The position numbers and the translations under genes are program-made. A stretch of 64,000 bases of DNA from Istiophorus platypterus (lineage: Eukaryota; Chordata; Actinopteri; Istiophoriformes; Istiophoridae): positions 8,521,911-8,585,910 of the forward strand of contig CM029121.1 of assembly GCA_016859345.1 (NCBI GenBank), written 5' to 3'. The notes beneath the pieces were generated by a model, which worked only from the letters and a program-made list of their open reading frames with translations, was not told the origin of the DNA and ran no database searches. Below, piece after piece: positions 51,382 through 63,149 of this stretch (positions are counted from its first letter, which is position 1; every line of letters starts with the position of its first letter).

Positions 51382-53299
51382 TTTATTCATTTTTTTTTTA
51401 AGTTGACACGACAATATGTGAAACAACATATTTGATATAAGTAATACATGTGGAATTACCATGCCAATCGATTATATGGCAATCTAGGTTTGTTTTTTAA
51501 TTTGATCAGCTTTCCTCAGATATGTTTCTGTGGAAAGAATACAAATGTGCTCTTTCAATACGACTGTAAGCTTATTCAAAATAAATAAGATGTCTTACCA
51601 AGTACAATAGATTGTAAGCATTTATGTCTCATAACATTGTATTGCTTTTTTCTATACCAGCTGGCGCCCTGCAAAGTAGGGCCCTCAGGAGGCAGCACTC
51701 AGTCTGATACTGCACCTCTTTGTTGATTGTTAATAGCAGTAGCTGCATGCTTAGTAATTGACCTACTTTTTTCCCTCATTCACTCACAGTACATTTTGGT
51801 TACAGTCCTGAAAAGAGTCATTAGGGGCTGTGCATGTTGTAGACGACATGAGAGCTGAGGCTAGTTCTTCGCTGTTTTCTGGACAGGACAGCATCTTAGA
51901 GCACACAGTTACAATCTGGGAACGATTGTAACTCTTAACAGAAAAATCATTGTATTTATCATCGTAATCTTTGTTGGATAGTAGAGGCTAATACTAAGAA
52001 CATTAAAGAGTTCAAAATCTCTTCAGATAGTCTTCGCCAAGATCCATGCATTGACTGAAGAAATCTCTTCGGTGGGCACCTCAGCAGTTACCTTAGTAAG
52101 AGCATAGGTGAAATAGATATTTTTCATCAGCTTCAATAAACTCCAATATCACATCATGGAACTTGTATAAGTGGAGACACAATTCTTGATCTCAGGAATA
52201 AACAGAGATATTAGCACAGGAATACTGCAGGTCTTCGGTTGTAATCATTATTACCGCCACTGTTTGAAGCACGTCTTTGTTGTCTGATATCAGAGCTAGT
52301 GACTGGCTTAAACCTTAGAAAGAAGAGGTATAACTTTCAGGTACAAAGAAATTCATTATATATTTTGGGTACGACTTATTCATAAGAATTAGGTCCAGAT
52401 TTTGACTAAATGGAGCTTCATGGCTAAAGTGATATCTAATCTCAAACCAATTAAGGGAGAGTGGCTAGTGTCTATAGATAGAGCTTCAGAAAATAGCTAA
52501 ATGCATCAGTGAGGAAAAAGAATTAGGAACACTTGGGCATTTTGTCAAGGCATTTAGTTTGGGGAAGGTATGTTAATGGGCATGTCAACATCACAGCTCA
52601 AACTGACTACACAGGACGTATCTGGAGTCCAAGCTGTGCAACAGTGTGAGCTTCAACTCCTTCTATTACACACTCACAGAAAGCTACTACTACACTCACT
52701 ATGCAAACACCTCACCTTCCACGTCACACATAAACAGTACGCACCAACACAGATTTGTCCTTGGCAACTATGACTTGAATTATTTCTCTGACAATCATTC
52801 CTTACGATACATAGTATGACATAAAAACTACCCCTTAAATTTAATATCTATTTATAACAGAATGTGGACAGTGTGGTAATTCTTTAGATGAGCACTACTG
52901 TGTTTTAAAATGCCAGATATGCCTCTATCAGGTCCATGTTATTTTGGAAAATTGATATTAAACAAAACACACAGGTACATCACTCCATCTCACACCACAC
53001 GTACATCAATAATCTGTAACATTCATCGGGACTATAAAATATTCCTGACCGCTTTTTGTCAGTGATACATTCAGAGTTGTTTAACAGTCAGCATCTGCGA
53101 CTTCCTGCCTTCATCATGCACTGTAGTGACAATAGTGACATCCTCATGGGGGCCACCTCTGCCTGGTCTTTGGCCTGGTCTTTCCCCTTATTCTCTGCCC
53201 CTTTTACATTACACAATGTGTCCGTCCATGGTCATGGGAGTGTCTCTGTCTCCCTCTGGTGCTTAGGGTTTGTATTTGACTGGGCACCGTGGTCCCCAC
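51382..53299 (-). terminator. prmt8: Probable prmt8 3' untranslated region and poly(A) signal
   Basis: From the prmt8 stop the minus strand runs about 1.9 kb to AATAAA (plus-strand TTTATT at 51,382-51,387). I noticed no other canonical hexamer on this strand nearer the stop. Several open frames in the region lack any domain. Confidence 0.5.
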
Positions 53300-53383
53300 T
53301 TAACGCATCTTGTAGTCATGAGCTATGGCTGCTTCACACAACTGTCCTTTGAAGTCCAGCTCGAAGGTAAAGTCCAAGTCGCG
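53300..53383 (-). CDS. prmt8: prmt8 last coding exon
   Basis: Acceptor 'ttcacctgcag' on the minus strand. It encodes RDLDFTFELDFKGQLCEAAI then AHDYKMR and TAA at 53,302-53,300. The RDLDFT..LDFKGQLCE block is nearly invariant in PRMT1/PRMT8. The final HDYKMR resembles PRMT8 rather than the DYRMR end of PRMT1. Confidence 0.95.
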   Translation of the reverse strand, partial: RDLDFTFELDFKGQLCEAAIAHDYKMR

Positions 53384-54787
53384 CTGCAGGTGAACAGAGA
53401 GAGAAAAGAGGAATGGTTCTCAGAAAAAAAGAGAGGTAACGTTTGAGCAAACATGCAGCTGGAAGTGAGAGGAAAATGTAAGATGAGAACTTGCTCTTTG
53501 GTTTTGCATTTTGACCTGAAGGTGGAACATGGTATTAAATAAACAAAGACTGTTTGTGTCAGACAAAAGGAGAAAGCAAGCGCCGTTTCTCCAGCCCAGA
53601 GGGGTCGGAGAGGACACCGACAAGGTCAACAATAAAATCTGTTGTTTGTCTAGAAGTCACTGCAGTGCTGCTGCTGTCAACACTGAGGAGAAAACAATCT
53701 GCCACGTGCAGATGGTTGTCATTGTTGTTGTTACAACAGTTGTTAGGATTCCACACAGTAACAAAAAAATACGAATATTAGCTTGTACAATACTCACAAT
53801 GTTTTTCTCATTGGGCTTCATGGCAATGCTGCCAACAATCTCCTCTCCTCGCCGCACTGTCAAATACTCCTCCAGGTAAAACACCGTCTGCTTCCAGTGG
53901 GTGTATGGTGCATCTGGAGCTGGGGCAAACACACACAGACACACATACTTTTAAAATGAACATCAGCCATTTTAAACTTTAGCAAAGCTGTATCATTTTC
54001 TAAATAGCCAGGCTTTATTAACGTTTTAGAAGTTGTGTGTAATAACTTTTTAGTAAAGACTTATAAATAATGAACTGTATTAATGCTTCACAGGTCAGAT
54101 ATAAGAAGGTTGACTGTTTGCCAGGTTGTGAAAAAAATCCCTTAAACTTGAACTTCGAATAAGAGGAATTATTATAATAAACCCTTAATATTGACTTCAC
54201 ATTTTTAACTGCTGACTTATTGTAAGGTATGAAACCAAGGAGCATTCGATGGTTTGTTTTTTAATTTGAGCACCAGCTCATCACCAGCATTTTTAAATGC
54301 ATTATTACAAAATAGGACAATAGGATTTTTCAACATTGTTGCAACCTAAAAGTTGCTAATACTAATGGCTAATAACTGAACTAAAAAGAATTAGGGAATG
54401 ATTTATTATCCTTTAAGGAAGTCTTTTTTTCTAATAATTTAAGCCCTTACAAATGGTGCCTCATGAGAAAGTTGTACCAGAAAGTTCTAAACTTTGGCAA
54501 CACACCACCTAAATGTCCTCTCCACCCAGTGAACCCTCTTCATTTCTGCTAAGGATGTCAATGCAAGTATTGACTGGGCTGGAGGCCGAGAGACCCTTGG
54601 CAAATACTCAAGGGGCAACAGAGAGAGACAGTATATCTATACAGCGTCCTAACCAACTGACGTGACTGTAGAGAAGCTAGAGGTAGAGAATAAACACAAA
54701 GTGCACTGAGAAAAAGGGAGAGCAGGGAGTCAAGTTTGGTTCCTTGTTGTGAAGAGGGGGGATTTCCTCCTGAGTTTAAGATATGTG

Positions 54788-54825
<38 letters not shown>

Positions 54826-57800
54826 CGTGGGAAACATAGGCAGGTAAAACCTGAAACCCAAGCTCCAAAAACAAACGTGAGCATTCCCGAGTGCCGTGAC
54901 CATCACTGTTCACTTGGCCGAGATTCAAAAGGTCAGTAGCACTTAAATCGAATGTCTGCCAGCTGTCCTGGGGCAGATTGGTAGCTCTGCCCTTCTAGAC
55001 GGGCTCTCTGTGGGTCCATAGATAAAAGGGCCTGCCAATCAGCATGGCTGCTTCACAGGCCTGGCTCTTGGTTTATAGGCATAGCTCAATAAAGACACTG
55101 ACAAGTTAGCGGTCTTTCTTATGCTAATTCAGCAGATGAGATGGCATTTCTACTGACCAGCATGAATTGTAATTTCCTTTTTCCCCTTGGCTGAGTCTTT
55201 GTACGTTTGATGTAACCATTTTTCAAGACTGCGAGGGGAATCAATCACACACTTGATGTGTGAGTTTAGTTTTGTACCTTAAAGTTTTGGCAGACAAAGA
55301 GTCTTCAAGTTTGACACTCAGAAACTTGCTTGGCAGACAAGTTTACATTAAATCAATAGAAGGTAATGGAGTAGGGCAGAAAAAGCTGAGGTCAGGAAAT
55401 GATTTTTTTACACATCTCTTCCTGGGGATGACACTTTCTAGTGATGATGCCATAATAAAGTAAATTTTTATAAGTGCTAACAAACAGTTATCTCTACCAG
55501 AGGGATGAAACATCTGTCGCTAAATCAAAAATTTGAGGCAACTCATTCTGCTTTACATCACATTTCATTATATGGTATTTGTTAAACAATGTTTTTGACT
55601 CCACCACCACCAGAGGTCAGTCACACACAGATTTCGACACATCAGCATCCAGGCCGACCATACAGAGTCACTCCATCTACAAATGTTTGGATAACATACA
55701 GTGATTCAGTCATTAATATGAAGGTGTCCCAGTTCCTCATAGGCTTGGATGGAACATAAAAAGCTTCGGAGTTGTGTTGGGCCACTTGTAATACTTTGTG
55801 TCTTGTACTCCCATCTTACTTTAGATAGACTAACACTGCAACTAACTTGTGAAGCTGTCATGGAACCGAGGGACTGAATTTTAGACCCCTGAAAGCATCT
55901 CTTCCTATATAAAATGGTAACAGTAATGCCAACAACGCTGGATTTAAAAGTCCAGCAATATTCTCCCTTGCTCCTCCTTTTTCCTCCCTTGCTGTAAGGG
56001 CATTAAGTGCTTGCAACCAGTATGAAACATAAACCACAAATCAAATCATTGTGTTGTTGGACATTCTCTCAAACTAAGGTTAAGACAGTGTATTAGTGTG
56101 GAACCAAACGCAACCACAGCTTCAGTAATGTGTCAACTCTGGTGTACTGTCAGTGGCTCTCAGCAAGACACAGAATCTGAACTCTGGAGGTAGCTGTTTT
56201 ATTGCTGAAGGTTTACTGAAACAAAAACAAAGATTAACAAAATTTTAGATGATCATTACCATCGCTTTAATAGATAAAGTGCAGTTTTAATATTTTAGAG
56301 ATGCAGAAGTAACTCAAGGGAAAGTCTGAGGCATCCTACCGGTGGAAAAACCAGTCTTCTTATGACATTTGGTAAACTCGATGTTGAAGTAGGTGACCAG
56401 TGCGTGGATGTAGTCATTCCTCTGGATCTGCAGGCAGAACGCTGAGGTGAATGAGAGGTCCTCAGTCTTTACTGTGTAGATATCCACCTCCTGAAAGAGT
56501 ACAGAGATTGAATTTTTTCACTAATCTGGACCATATAAACAAAACTCTGACAGTGTAAGTCGTTGGTCATATTAACCTTTCTCTCATTGACCCTCAGTCC
56601 TCTTTAAAAGAAATATTTTTTGACAATCTTGGATTGAATATTTTTGTTTGTTTACTCAAGTTGGTTGAAAGATACAACTCTAATGTTAAGATGCTACTGC
56701 AGAACAACTGCTGCAGAAAAAAATTCAAAAACAATATCAAGAAGTACTGTACATCTTTCACCTGCAAAAATATATAGTGTAGGCACTAAATCTCACGGAA
56801 ACTGTGCCAAGATCCTAAGAGCCTTATATAGGCAGGACAAGGAGAAGGGGTCTGTGGTCATGTGTGTGGGACCTCTAAGTGCTGTCAGACACCAGGTGTT
56901 ATTCATGCATGGTGCTAGTGAGCAAAATCTGTCTATTTCCCTCGGTTCCAGTCAATTTGACAGGGAATCTGATACCTTATCGTCCCACTAGGCCATGTTC
57001 AGAGAAGAAACCTGTTGTTTCACATCCTGGTTTGCTGTCATGTGAATGGCACTGCGCCATCTTATAATGTTGGCTCTGATTACTGAGTAACAGAGGGGAA
57101 ATGCAGCTCACCTGCAACCTATGCTGCCTATGCGGGTAAACATGTAGGCGGGGGTGTGATAATCTTGTTTTATGTACCATCGCCGCTAATAGATATTCAC
57201 TGCTTGCTCACTGGCTTTAGTGCCAGATGCCACATTTGCTGTGAAGGAATGAGCCTTATGTTTGCTGGCAATAAATACATTGTAATATGAATGTCAGACT
57301 CCCCCTGCTGTCTTTAAAAAAACAATCACTTCCATAAACACATTTAATAGGTATTTATCCTGGCCATGCAGTATAAATTTCTCAAAGTCACATTTCAAAG
57401 TTTGAGACAGCTATGAAATGCAATGCAGTGTTTACCCTCTCACAATTACTCTGAAGGCAAAATAGAAATTTTTAAGAGCACTATAATGCAGGTTGTTAAT
57501 GTTAAATCAATTAATTTCTGCAGGTTTATCATTGTTAATGATCCCTACTGAGTATCGTTACCAAAGGTTCATTCAGTGGTTTATAACATGAGGTCCTATG
57601 TGTACTACACATTGGTCATACAACTTTGATGTGGTCATTCAGTAACCCATTTAAAGAATAAATGAAACTTTTCAGCAGGGTAACATTGTTGGGAGGCTAT
57701 TTCTTTCTCACAAGGTCCAAGGACAAGAAGCATCGCAACCAGCTTTATAGAGATTTTGAATAAAATCTCATGATGGATCTCTTAGCTGGTTTTATGTAAT

Positions 57801-58911
57801 ATCGCACTACATTTAAAATTAAAGCTTTCTGAGATCAAAGAAAGCAAAAAACAAGCAACAATAAGCAGCATAAAGGCACCAAAGAAGCTGAAGTCAAGGT
57901 ATGATAACACGGCAATATTCCTCAAGGACACAGCAGAGCTATCTAATCAATGCCAGCTATAGGAAGGTCACTATGAGCAGGAGAAAAATCAGGAGGACTA
58001 GACAGGCTGCAATTGACATGCATGGCACAGCAGCCTGATCAGTCTAATCCACAAAGTGAGAGGCACAGACAGGGCAACTGGCACACATCGAGGTCAAACT
58101 CATACCAGCCGCTTTCGGTCATATTACATGATCTTCAACAGCCCATTGCCAAGTTGTGATGGAACCTAAGTTGTTTAGATTTCCATTTTTGTCGGACTTG
58201 TAGTACATGCTGCCTTAAATGCTAAGGTGATATGATTGAAGGCTTCAGAGGCTTTTAAATTGATTCTTTTGGTGAGATTGTGGTCTGTATTGCTGTCGAT
58301 GGGCCCTGGTTTACAATTCATGAGAAGTGCACAGAAAAAATGGAAATGGAAATGAAAAATATTGTACCATCGACCTTTCACAAAACCCTCCACTATAAGG
58401 GTCAAGTCATAGCTTAGCAACTGAAACTGGGCGTGGGAGGCATGGGGCCCTAGATCGAGCAGTTCTCAGCATTTAAATAGTTTTGGAGGGTGGTCCTTTT
58501 TAGCTAAGTCATTGAGCGAAGTGTAATCTGCTTGCTGGCTAGCTACGATTGAATGTACTAGCCACGTTTGTCATGTTGCTGGCTGTTGAGACCTGCTTTA
58601 GTCTACTCCTGAGTGAAATCCAGGACCCATTCAAAAATTACTATACATTTTGAGTGGAAAATCACTGTTTTAAACGTTCACATGTGGTGTACAAGAATGG
58701 AAAACCCAACACCAATGGCAACAGAAAGTAGGCCTGCAGTGTTAACTCCATGACAAATGGACAAACTCCATCTGCTCATGAAGACCATTTTCATAGGAGT
58801 GACAGCTCCAGAACCGCTACTAAATAGACCTTGTGGTGAGGCTGTATTGTCAAGTCCTGCTTTCAAGGTCAAGGCTGAAATCTGAAGCTAAGTAATGATA
58901 TATGTATATGT

Positions 58912-58995
<84 letters not shown>

Positions 58996-61900
58996 ATCTG
59001 ATATGTATATGTGACAGATTTATTGGTATATGTGTATATGTTGCCATTAAGTAACATAAGTAGTAAAACTAGAATACGGAACTGTCAAACTAGATTTGAG
59101 GTTCCTTAAAAACAGAAATTCCTTTACAGAGTTTGAGAGCTCTGACAAGTTTATTTTAACACTGTGAATTGTCCTGCCAAGGACAGATTGTATCTTGGTC
59201 ACGGTTCTGTGAAAAACTAATCAAAAAGATCTCTTTAGAGTGTAATGTTTATGTTATGTAATTGTGGTTTGTTTTTTTTTTAATTACTATGGGACCATAA
59301 TTCCCTCAGCTGCATCCATACTGCCACATACAGCTCTATTTCACGATGACGTTAACAGCATACTATTGTGAGACATTATGACCAAATATTGCATAATGGA
59401 AGCTCCTCTGTGGACCGCATCATGTCTGCAGCTGACATTTAGCAAGAATTTGTAATAAAGAAATTGTCAAATATTTAGCCAAAATATGATCATATATTTT
59501 ACTAACCTTGACCAAGCAGGAGTTGGTCACCACCTGTTTAGGGTCCACTACGTCCACCAGTGGTTCCTTCATCGCCACGTTACGGATACAGGTCATGTCA
59601 AAGCCATACACATTCTCCCACCCTGTTAAATGCATCATCAGAGTTATTTTCCCAAACTTTTATCTGTTATTTTTAAATTGCAAACATATGAAACACTTTT
59701 CTCCAATTGCAGTTGGGCTGCAGCTGAAAAACAACACTAGTTTGGGTTTTACTCACACGGCCTCCCAGAGCATTCTGATCCATGACCCTAGAGTTAGACC
59801 TCCTGTCGTTTTGGAACAGTTTTTTTCTTGACAGATGAAACTCACGTTGTATTGATTCGTAAATATGAGGCTCCTTGAATGCAGACTTCCCTCTTGCCAC
59901 GGATATCCTCTGCACTTAGGCTAAACCTCCCCATACATTATTCATTAAGCTCCTTAAGATAGAATGTGAGCATAAACATCTCTGTCGTGATGCAAAAAGA
60001 GAGAACTGCTTGAGTGTGTTGGAGAGCTGGTGATAATTAATGGGTCACAAACCACCAGGGGTATTTGTAATCTACTGTATTTGCATATCTTGTTGCCCAC
60101 TTAAATAAAGCAGTGTGCAGAGCAGAGCAGCACTAATAACCATAGGATGCTCTGAGAATACTTGAGTTTTTCTGTGGGCCGTTTCTAACTCAGTCTAAAG
60201 GTCGTCTTTGGCCCTGTGCCTGGAGAGAAAGAAGTTTGTGGTCAATAGGTGCACTCATCTCTCCACTCACTTCAGTCTGGCCATGTGTAAACTTCTTAAG
60301 TACAGAATATTGGCAGACTAAATTGAAGTATCCAGACATGATAGGCTTGCAATGCAGTGAGACAATGTGATATGACTTTCTCCAGATATTATCTAGTACA
60401 TTTTGTATAATTTCTCAGATGTATGGGGGAGTTTGAGGCCATCAGTCCATTGTTCAGTTTGCCTGTTGTGTGCTCTGGCTTAAAACTGACTTTGGCACTG
60501 TTCTTATGCTTCATGTCCAGCAGCAAACATCGCCCACAGTCCTGGTGGGTTTAGAGTGGGATGATACAGGGATGGAGAGGCTTGTTCAATCTAATATCAA
60601 TTATTGCCCCGGGAATAGGTCGTGTACCGTATGAGTGAACCAATATTTGTGAGAGTACAATGCAGAGGTGTGGATGGTGTTCCACATCCACAATTCATTA
60701 ATAATGCAGAGACAAAATCCCAGTAATAGCCACCCAGGAGCTACACAGAGTTTACCAGATGCAGTACAAGTATATGGCATTTCACAGCGCTAAGTTCAGG
60801 CGTTAGGCACGATCACCCCCACACATACACACTCTCACTCTAAACTTACAATGTATTTTAAAGTCTTTGTACTGCCTGTCTTCAATGGCCACGACATACA
60901 GAGAGGCTCGGTCAGGAAACATTAATCCACCAGGTTTCTGTTTGAAAAATGAGGCGAGAAGATAACTCAGCAATTAAACCTGAACACATTATAAAATGTC
61001 TACATTACAAATTGTTGAGGTTCTATTGTTCCTTCTGTGTCTAGACTGTAGGATAACTGATCATGATTTATAACTAAAGGGCTATATTAGAAATAGTAGT
61101 AGTAATTAATAATGCAACAATCCTAATAATATACAGACTTCAAATTAATGTAATTAAAAACTGACCACTGCAAGTTTTGGGGTTTTTTTGCAAAGGTAAA
61201 GATGATTAATTTTAGCAATTAGCAAAGAAGTTACATTATCTCTGGTTATAGCTGTAGCATAATAACTAATAAACAATTCTTTTAAAGCAGCGGTTCTCAA
61301 CTTTGGGGTCAGGAACCTAATGAGGGGTCATGGGATAATTTTGAGGGGTAATGAGACAGATTATTCTTTATTACAGGAACATTCTTGTATTTTTCAGCCT
61401 GGCATATTTCCCATAAATTTGGCCACTAGTAAGGCTTCTTAATTAAAGTAGGACTTATCATATCATACTATTGAGACATATATCTCACAGTTATTTCATT
61501 AATAAGATTTTTTATAATTTCACTTTGCTTTGCTTTTTATATGGAAGCTTCCATAGCTGCAAACAACATAGTACTGCTCAAAAAAAAAAGAAGTAATTTT
61601 AGACCTAACTGTTTTGCTTTTTTTGTCTTGGATAATTCTCGGTTATCCGGACTCTGAAATGATGTACATTCAGAAAGGATAAAAAACACTTGCCTCTTTT
61701 TAAGTGGTCACAAGCTGAAAGGTGGGGAAGCATTGTTTTAAAGATCGATGGCTACTGAGTGAATTTTGACTTTTATGAGGTTAACAGTTCAATCATTCCT
61801 ACGAAACTAGTAATTTCCACCTAAACAGATTCAGCCTTTATGCGGTTAAAAGTCTTATGCTTGGGGTTATTAAATTATTATACCAATAATTACATTTATG

Positions 61901-63149
61901 GTTTATGTTGTCCCGGAGAGCTTAGTCCCTGATGTCATTGTGGGAAACATCAACAATCAATATCATGTCACAAACTCACACAGACTCCATACATCATACC
62001 AGCCACTTGTCCCTGGCGAAGATGACGGTGTTGAGCATAGATTCATAGAAGAGGCAGTAACCCATCCACTCAGATATAATGATGTCAACCTTCTCCACAG
62101 GAAGCTCCACCTCCTCCACCTTGCCTTTGAATATGGTGATCACTGAAAAACATAATGTATCATAATCAATGCTCATATTTTAGAATTAAAAAAAGAATCT
62201 TTAAATTTTAGTTAACACTAGAATTGTAGTTAACATATAGATTATCATGTAGAAATGCACTTACACATACAAATAAGACAAATATTTAAAATCATTTGAT
62301 GAGTTACAAAAGTAAAACTTTTAAGTCGCAACTGTAATTTTTAACAGCATGGCTTCAATTTCACATCAGACAGACCAATAGAAAGAAAGAAAAAGGGAAA
62401 GAAGGAGAGAGGGAAGGAAGAAAGAAAGAATGAAAGAAAGAACGAAAGAAAGAAAGAAAAAAATCAGTTCAGTACAGTATGAGCTACCATGGCAGCCCTG
62501 CTGTTCTTATGGAAATCAGCCTGCTGGTGCTCACAGTGGAGGATCGGCTCTCTGCCCTGGCTGTGATTAGTTGATTTCAGCTCTGTTTGTTCTGCTTTGG
62601 CAAGAAGTTACTGAAGACTTTCCCATGTGAACTATGCCACTCGAACTGGTAATTGCTTTCTGCTTATTCACTGTCCAAAACTCAGGGTGAACATAGTGTT
62701 AACTCTTCTCTCAATTACTTGTGCATACTTGATATTCATAGTTTTATAGATAGGACATTTGCTGACAGGGAAGTTTATGGAGCTATTATTTGGTAAACAC
62801 ACAGTCAGTAGCTTGGCTGTAAATTTGTTTCCTGAGTTGCCGAGTTGTTATATCATGACATATGCTTTGAAGTTGCATGAGTTGAGAACATGTTTATGCA
62901 AATCTATGCAAAAGAGCCAACTCAGCGTACAGAATAACAAAAACAGATTCTAAATTTGACCGTCCTCTCAAAATCCTTTACAGTGACCATCCTTCTTCTT
63001 CTTCTCATTATGTATCTCCTCTGCCAGCCTTCCCTCCTCCCAGTGTCATCAAAACGGAGAGATAAGGAACAGCTGCAGCTCTCACCGCTGTCGAGGTGGT
63101 TGGACTTGATGATCCTCTCTGAGTACTCCGATATACTGGAACATTCAAT
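53300..63149 (-). CDS. prmt8: Protein arginine methyltransferase 8, 3' seven exons (partial)
   Basis: PRMT8 is a type I enzyme that makes asymmetric dimethylarginine using S-adenosylmethionine. In mammals it is neuron-enriched and held at the plasma membrane by an N-myristoylated tail. Exons in transcript order: 63149-63086, 62142-62000, 60937-60850, 59622-59507, 56490-56340, 53919-53798 and 53383-53300. They sum to 768 nt, that is 255 residues plus TAA, with all phases fitting. The partial protein starts at IECSSISEYSE, within the Rossmann domain. The double-E loop has Glu at 46 and 55 (SEWMGYCLFYES), and YTHW lies at 193-196, followed by the beta-barrel. It ends HDYKMR. Choice of PRMT8 over PRMT1: KPGGLMFPDRA, FSTAPDAPYTHWKQ, YLTVRRGEEI and the NDYKMR-like end fit PRMT8, and the neighbour is cracr2a as in human. 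The N-terminal exons, with the SAM motif I and myristoyl site, are outside the window. Confidence 0.94.
53798..53919 (-). CDS. prmt8: prmt8 exon with the THW loop
   Basis: Two acceptors lie 6 nt apart. I chose the upstream one ('tttgcccc-ag' before CTCCAG) because it gives FSTAPDAPYTHW, the family sequence. The next one would delete two residues. The exon continues KQTVFYLEEYLTVRRGEEIV and ends KPNEKNI before 'gtgagt'. Confidence 0.93.
53920..56339 (-). other. prmt8 intron, no gene seen
   Basis: A 2.4-kb intron holding the (GT)n microsatellite at 54,784-54,828. No coding exon or recognised element was found. Confidence 0.7.
54784..54828. repeat. (GT)n microsatellite
   Basis: A GT run with one TTTG interruption and flanking TATG units, in a prmt8 intron. 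Confidence 0.95.
56340..56490 (-). CDS. prmt8: prmt8 exon: beta-barrel
   Basis: Acceptor 'gtactctttcag'. It encodes EVDIYTVKTEDLSFTSAFCL and then QIQRNDYIHALVTYFNIEFT, ending at FST plus one base before 'gtagga'. It is very close to mammalian PRMT8. Confidence 0.95.
56491..59506 (-). other. prmt8 intron, no gene seen
   Basis: A 3.0-kb intron containing the (TA)n tract at 58,915-58,985 and no supportable exon. A 'tgctggctagctacg' patch near 58,532 recalls fish interspersed repeats but could not be assigned. Confidence 0.7.
58915..58985. repeat. (TA)n microsatellite
   Basis: About 35 TA units, almost uninterrupted, bordered by TATG and GT units. It is the source of the spurious Ile-Tyr repeat frames on the minus strand. 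Confidence 0.96.
59507..59622 (-). CDS. prmt8: prmt8 exon: WENVYGFDM segment
   Basis: Acceptor 'gcatttaacag'. It encodes WENVYGFDMTCIRNVAMKEP then LVDVVDPKQVVTNSCLVK, ending before 'gttagt'. Confidence 0.95.
59623..60849 (-). other. prmt8 intron, no gene seen
   Basis: A 1.2-kb intron without a recognised element or exon. Confidence 0.7.
60850..60937 (-). CDS. prmt8: prmt8 exon: KPGGLMFPDRA segment
   Basis: Acceptor 'tttcaaacag', donor 'acatt|gtaagt'. It encodes KPGGLMFPDRASLYVVAIED then RQYKDFKIH. The KPGG start distinguishes PRMT8 from the APDG of PRMT1. Confidence 0.95.
61288..61735. mobile_element. Non-autonomous hAT-like element (MITE), 448 bp
   Basis: The element starts 'cagcggttctcaac' and ends with an imperfect inverted match ('ggtggggaagcattg'). 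It is flanked on both sides by the same 8-bp sequence TTTTAAAG (61,280-61,287 and 61,736-61,743), the duplication length typical of hAT transposons. It has no transposase frame and lies in a prmt8 intron. Confidence 0.85.
62000..62142 (-). CDS. prmt8: prmt8 exon: double-E loop
   Basis: Acceptor 'atgtttttcag', donor 'tggctg|gtatga'. It encodes VITIFKGKVEEVELPVEKVD, IIISEWMGYCLFYESML and NTVIFARDKWL. The two catalytic glutamates of the double-E loop are present. Confidence 0.97.
62143..63085 (-). other. prmt8 intron, no gene seen
   Basis: A 0.9-kb intron containing the GAAA-rich tract at 62,381-62,463. Confidence 0.7.
62381..62463. repeat. (GAAA)n / purine-rich microsatellite
   Basis: An imperfect GAAA/GGAA tract of about 83 bp with interruptions by AATG and AACG. 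All bases but two are purines on the plus strand, so the transcribed prmt8 strand carries the matching polypyrimidine run. Confidence 0.93.
63086..63149 (-). CDS. prmt8: prmt8 exon: IECSSISEYSE segment (most 5' exon in window)
   Basis: Acceptor 'tttttctgccag'. It encodes IECSSISEYSERIIKSNHLD plus Ser and one base before 'gtgaga'. The exon starts in phase 0 right after the expected VFG, whose exon is not found in the remaining 850 bases. Confidence 0.94.

Noticed and set aside
58850..59057. Frames encoding Ile-Tyr repeats
   Set aside because: They are translations of the (TA)n microsatellite.
53300..63149. Assignment of the methyltransferase to prmt1
   Set aside because: KPGGLMFPDRA, FSTAPDAPYTHW, YLTVRRGEEI and the HDYKMR end fit PRMT8, and the neighbour cracr2a supports it.
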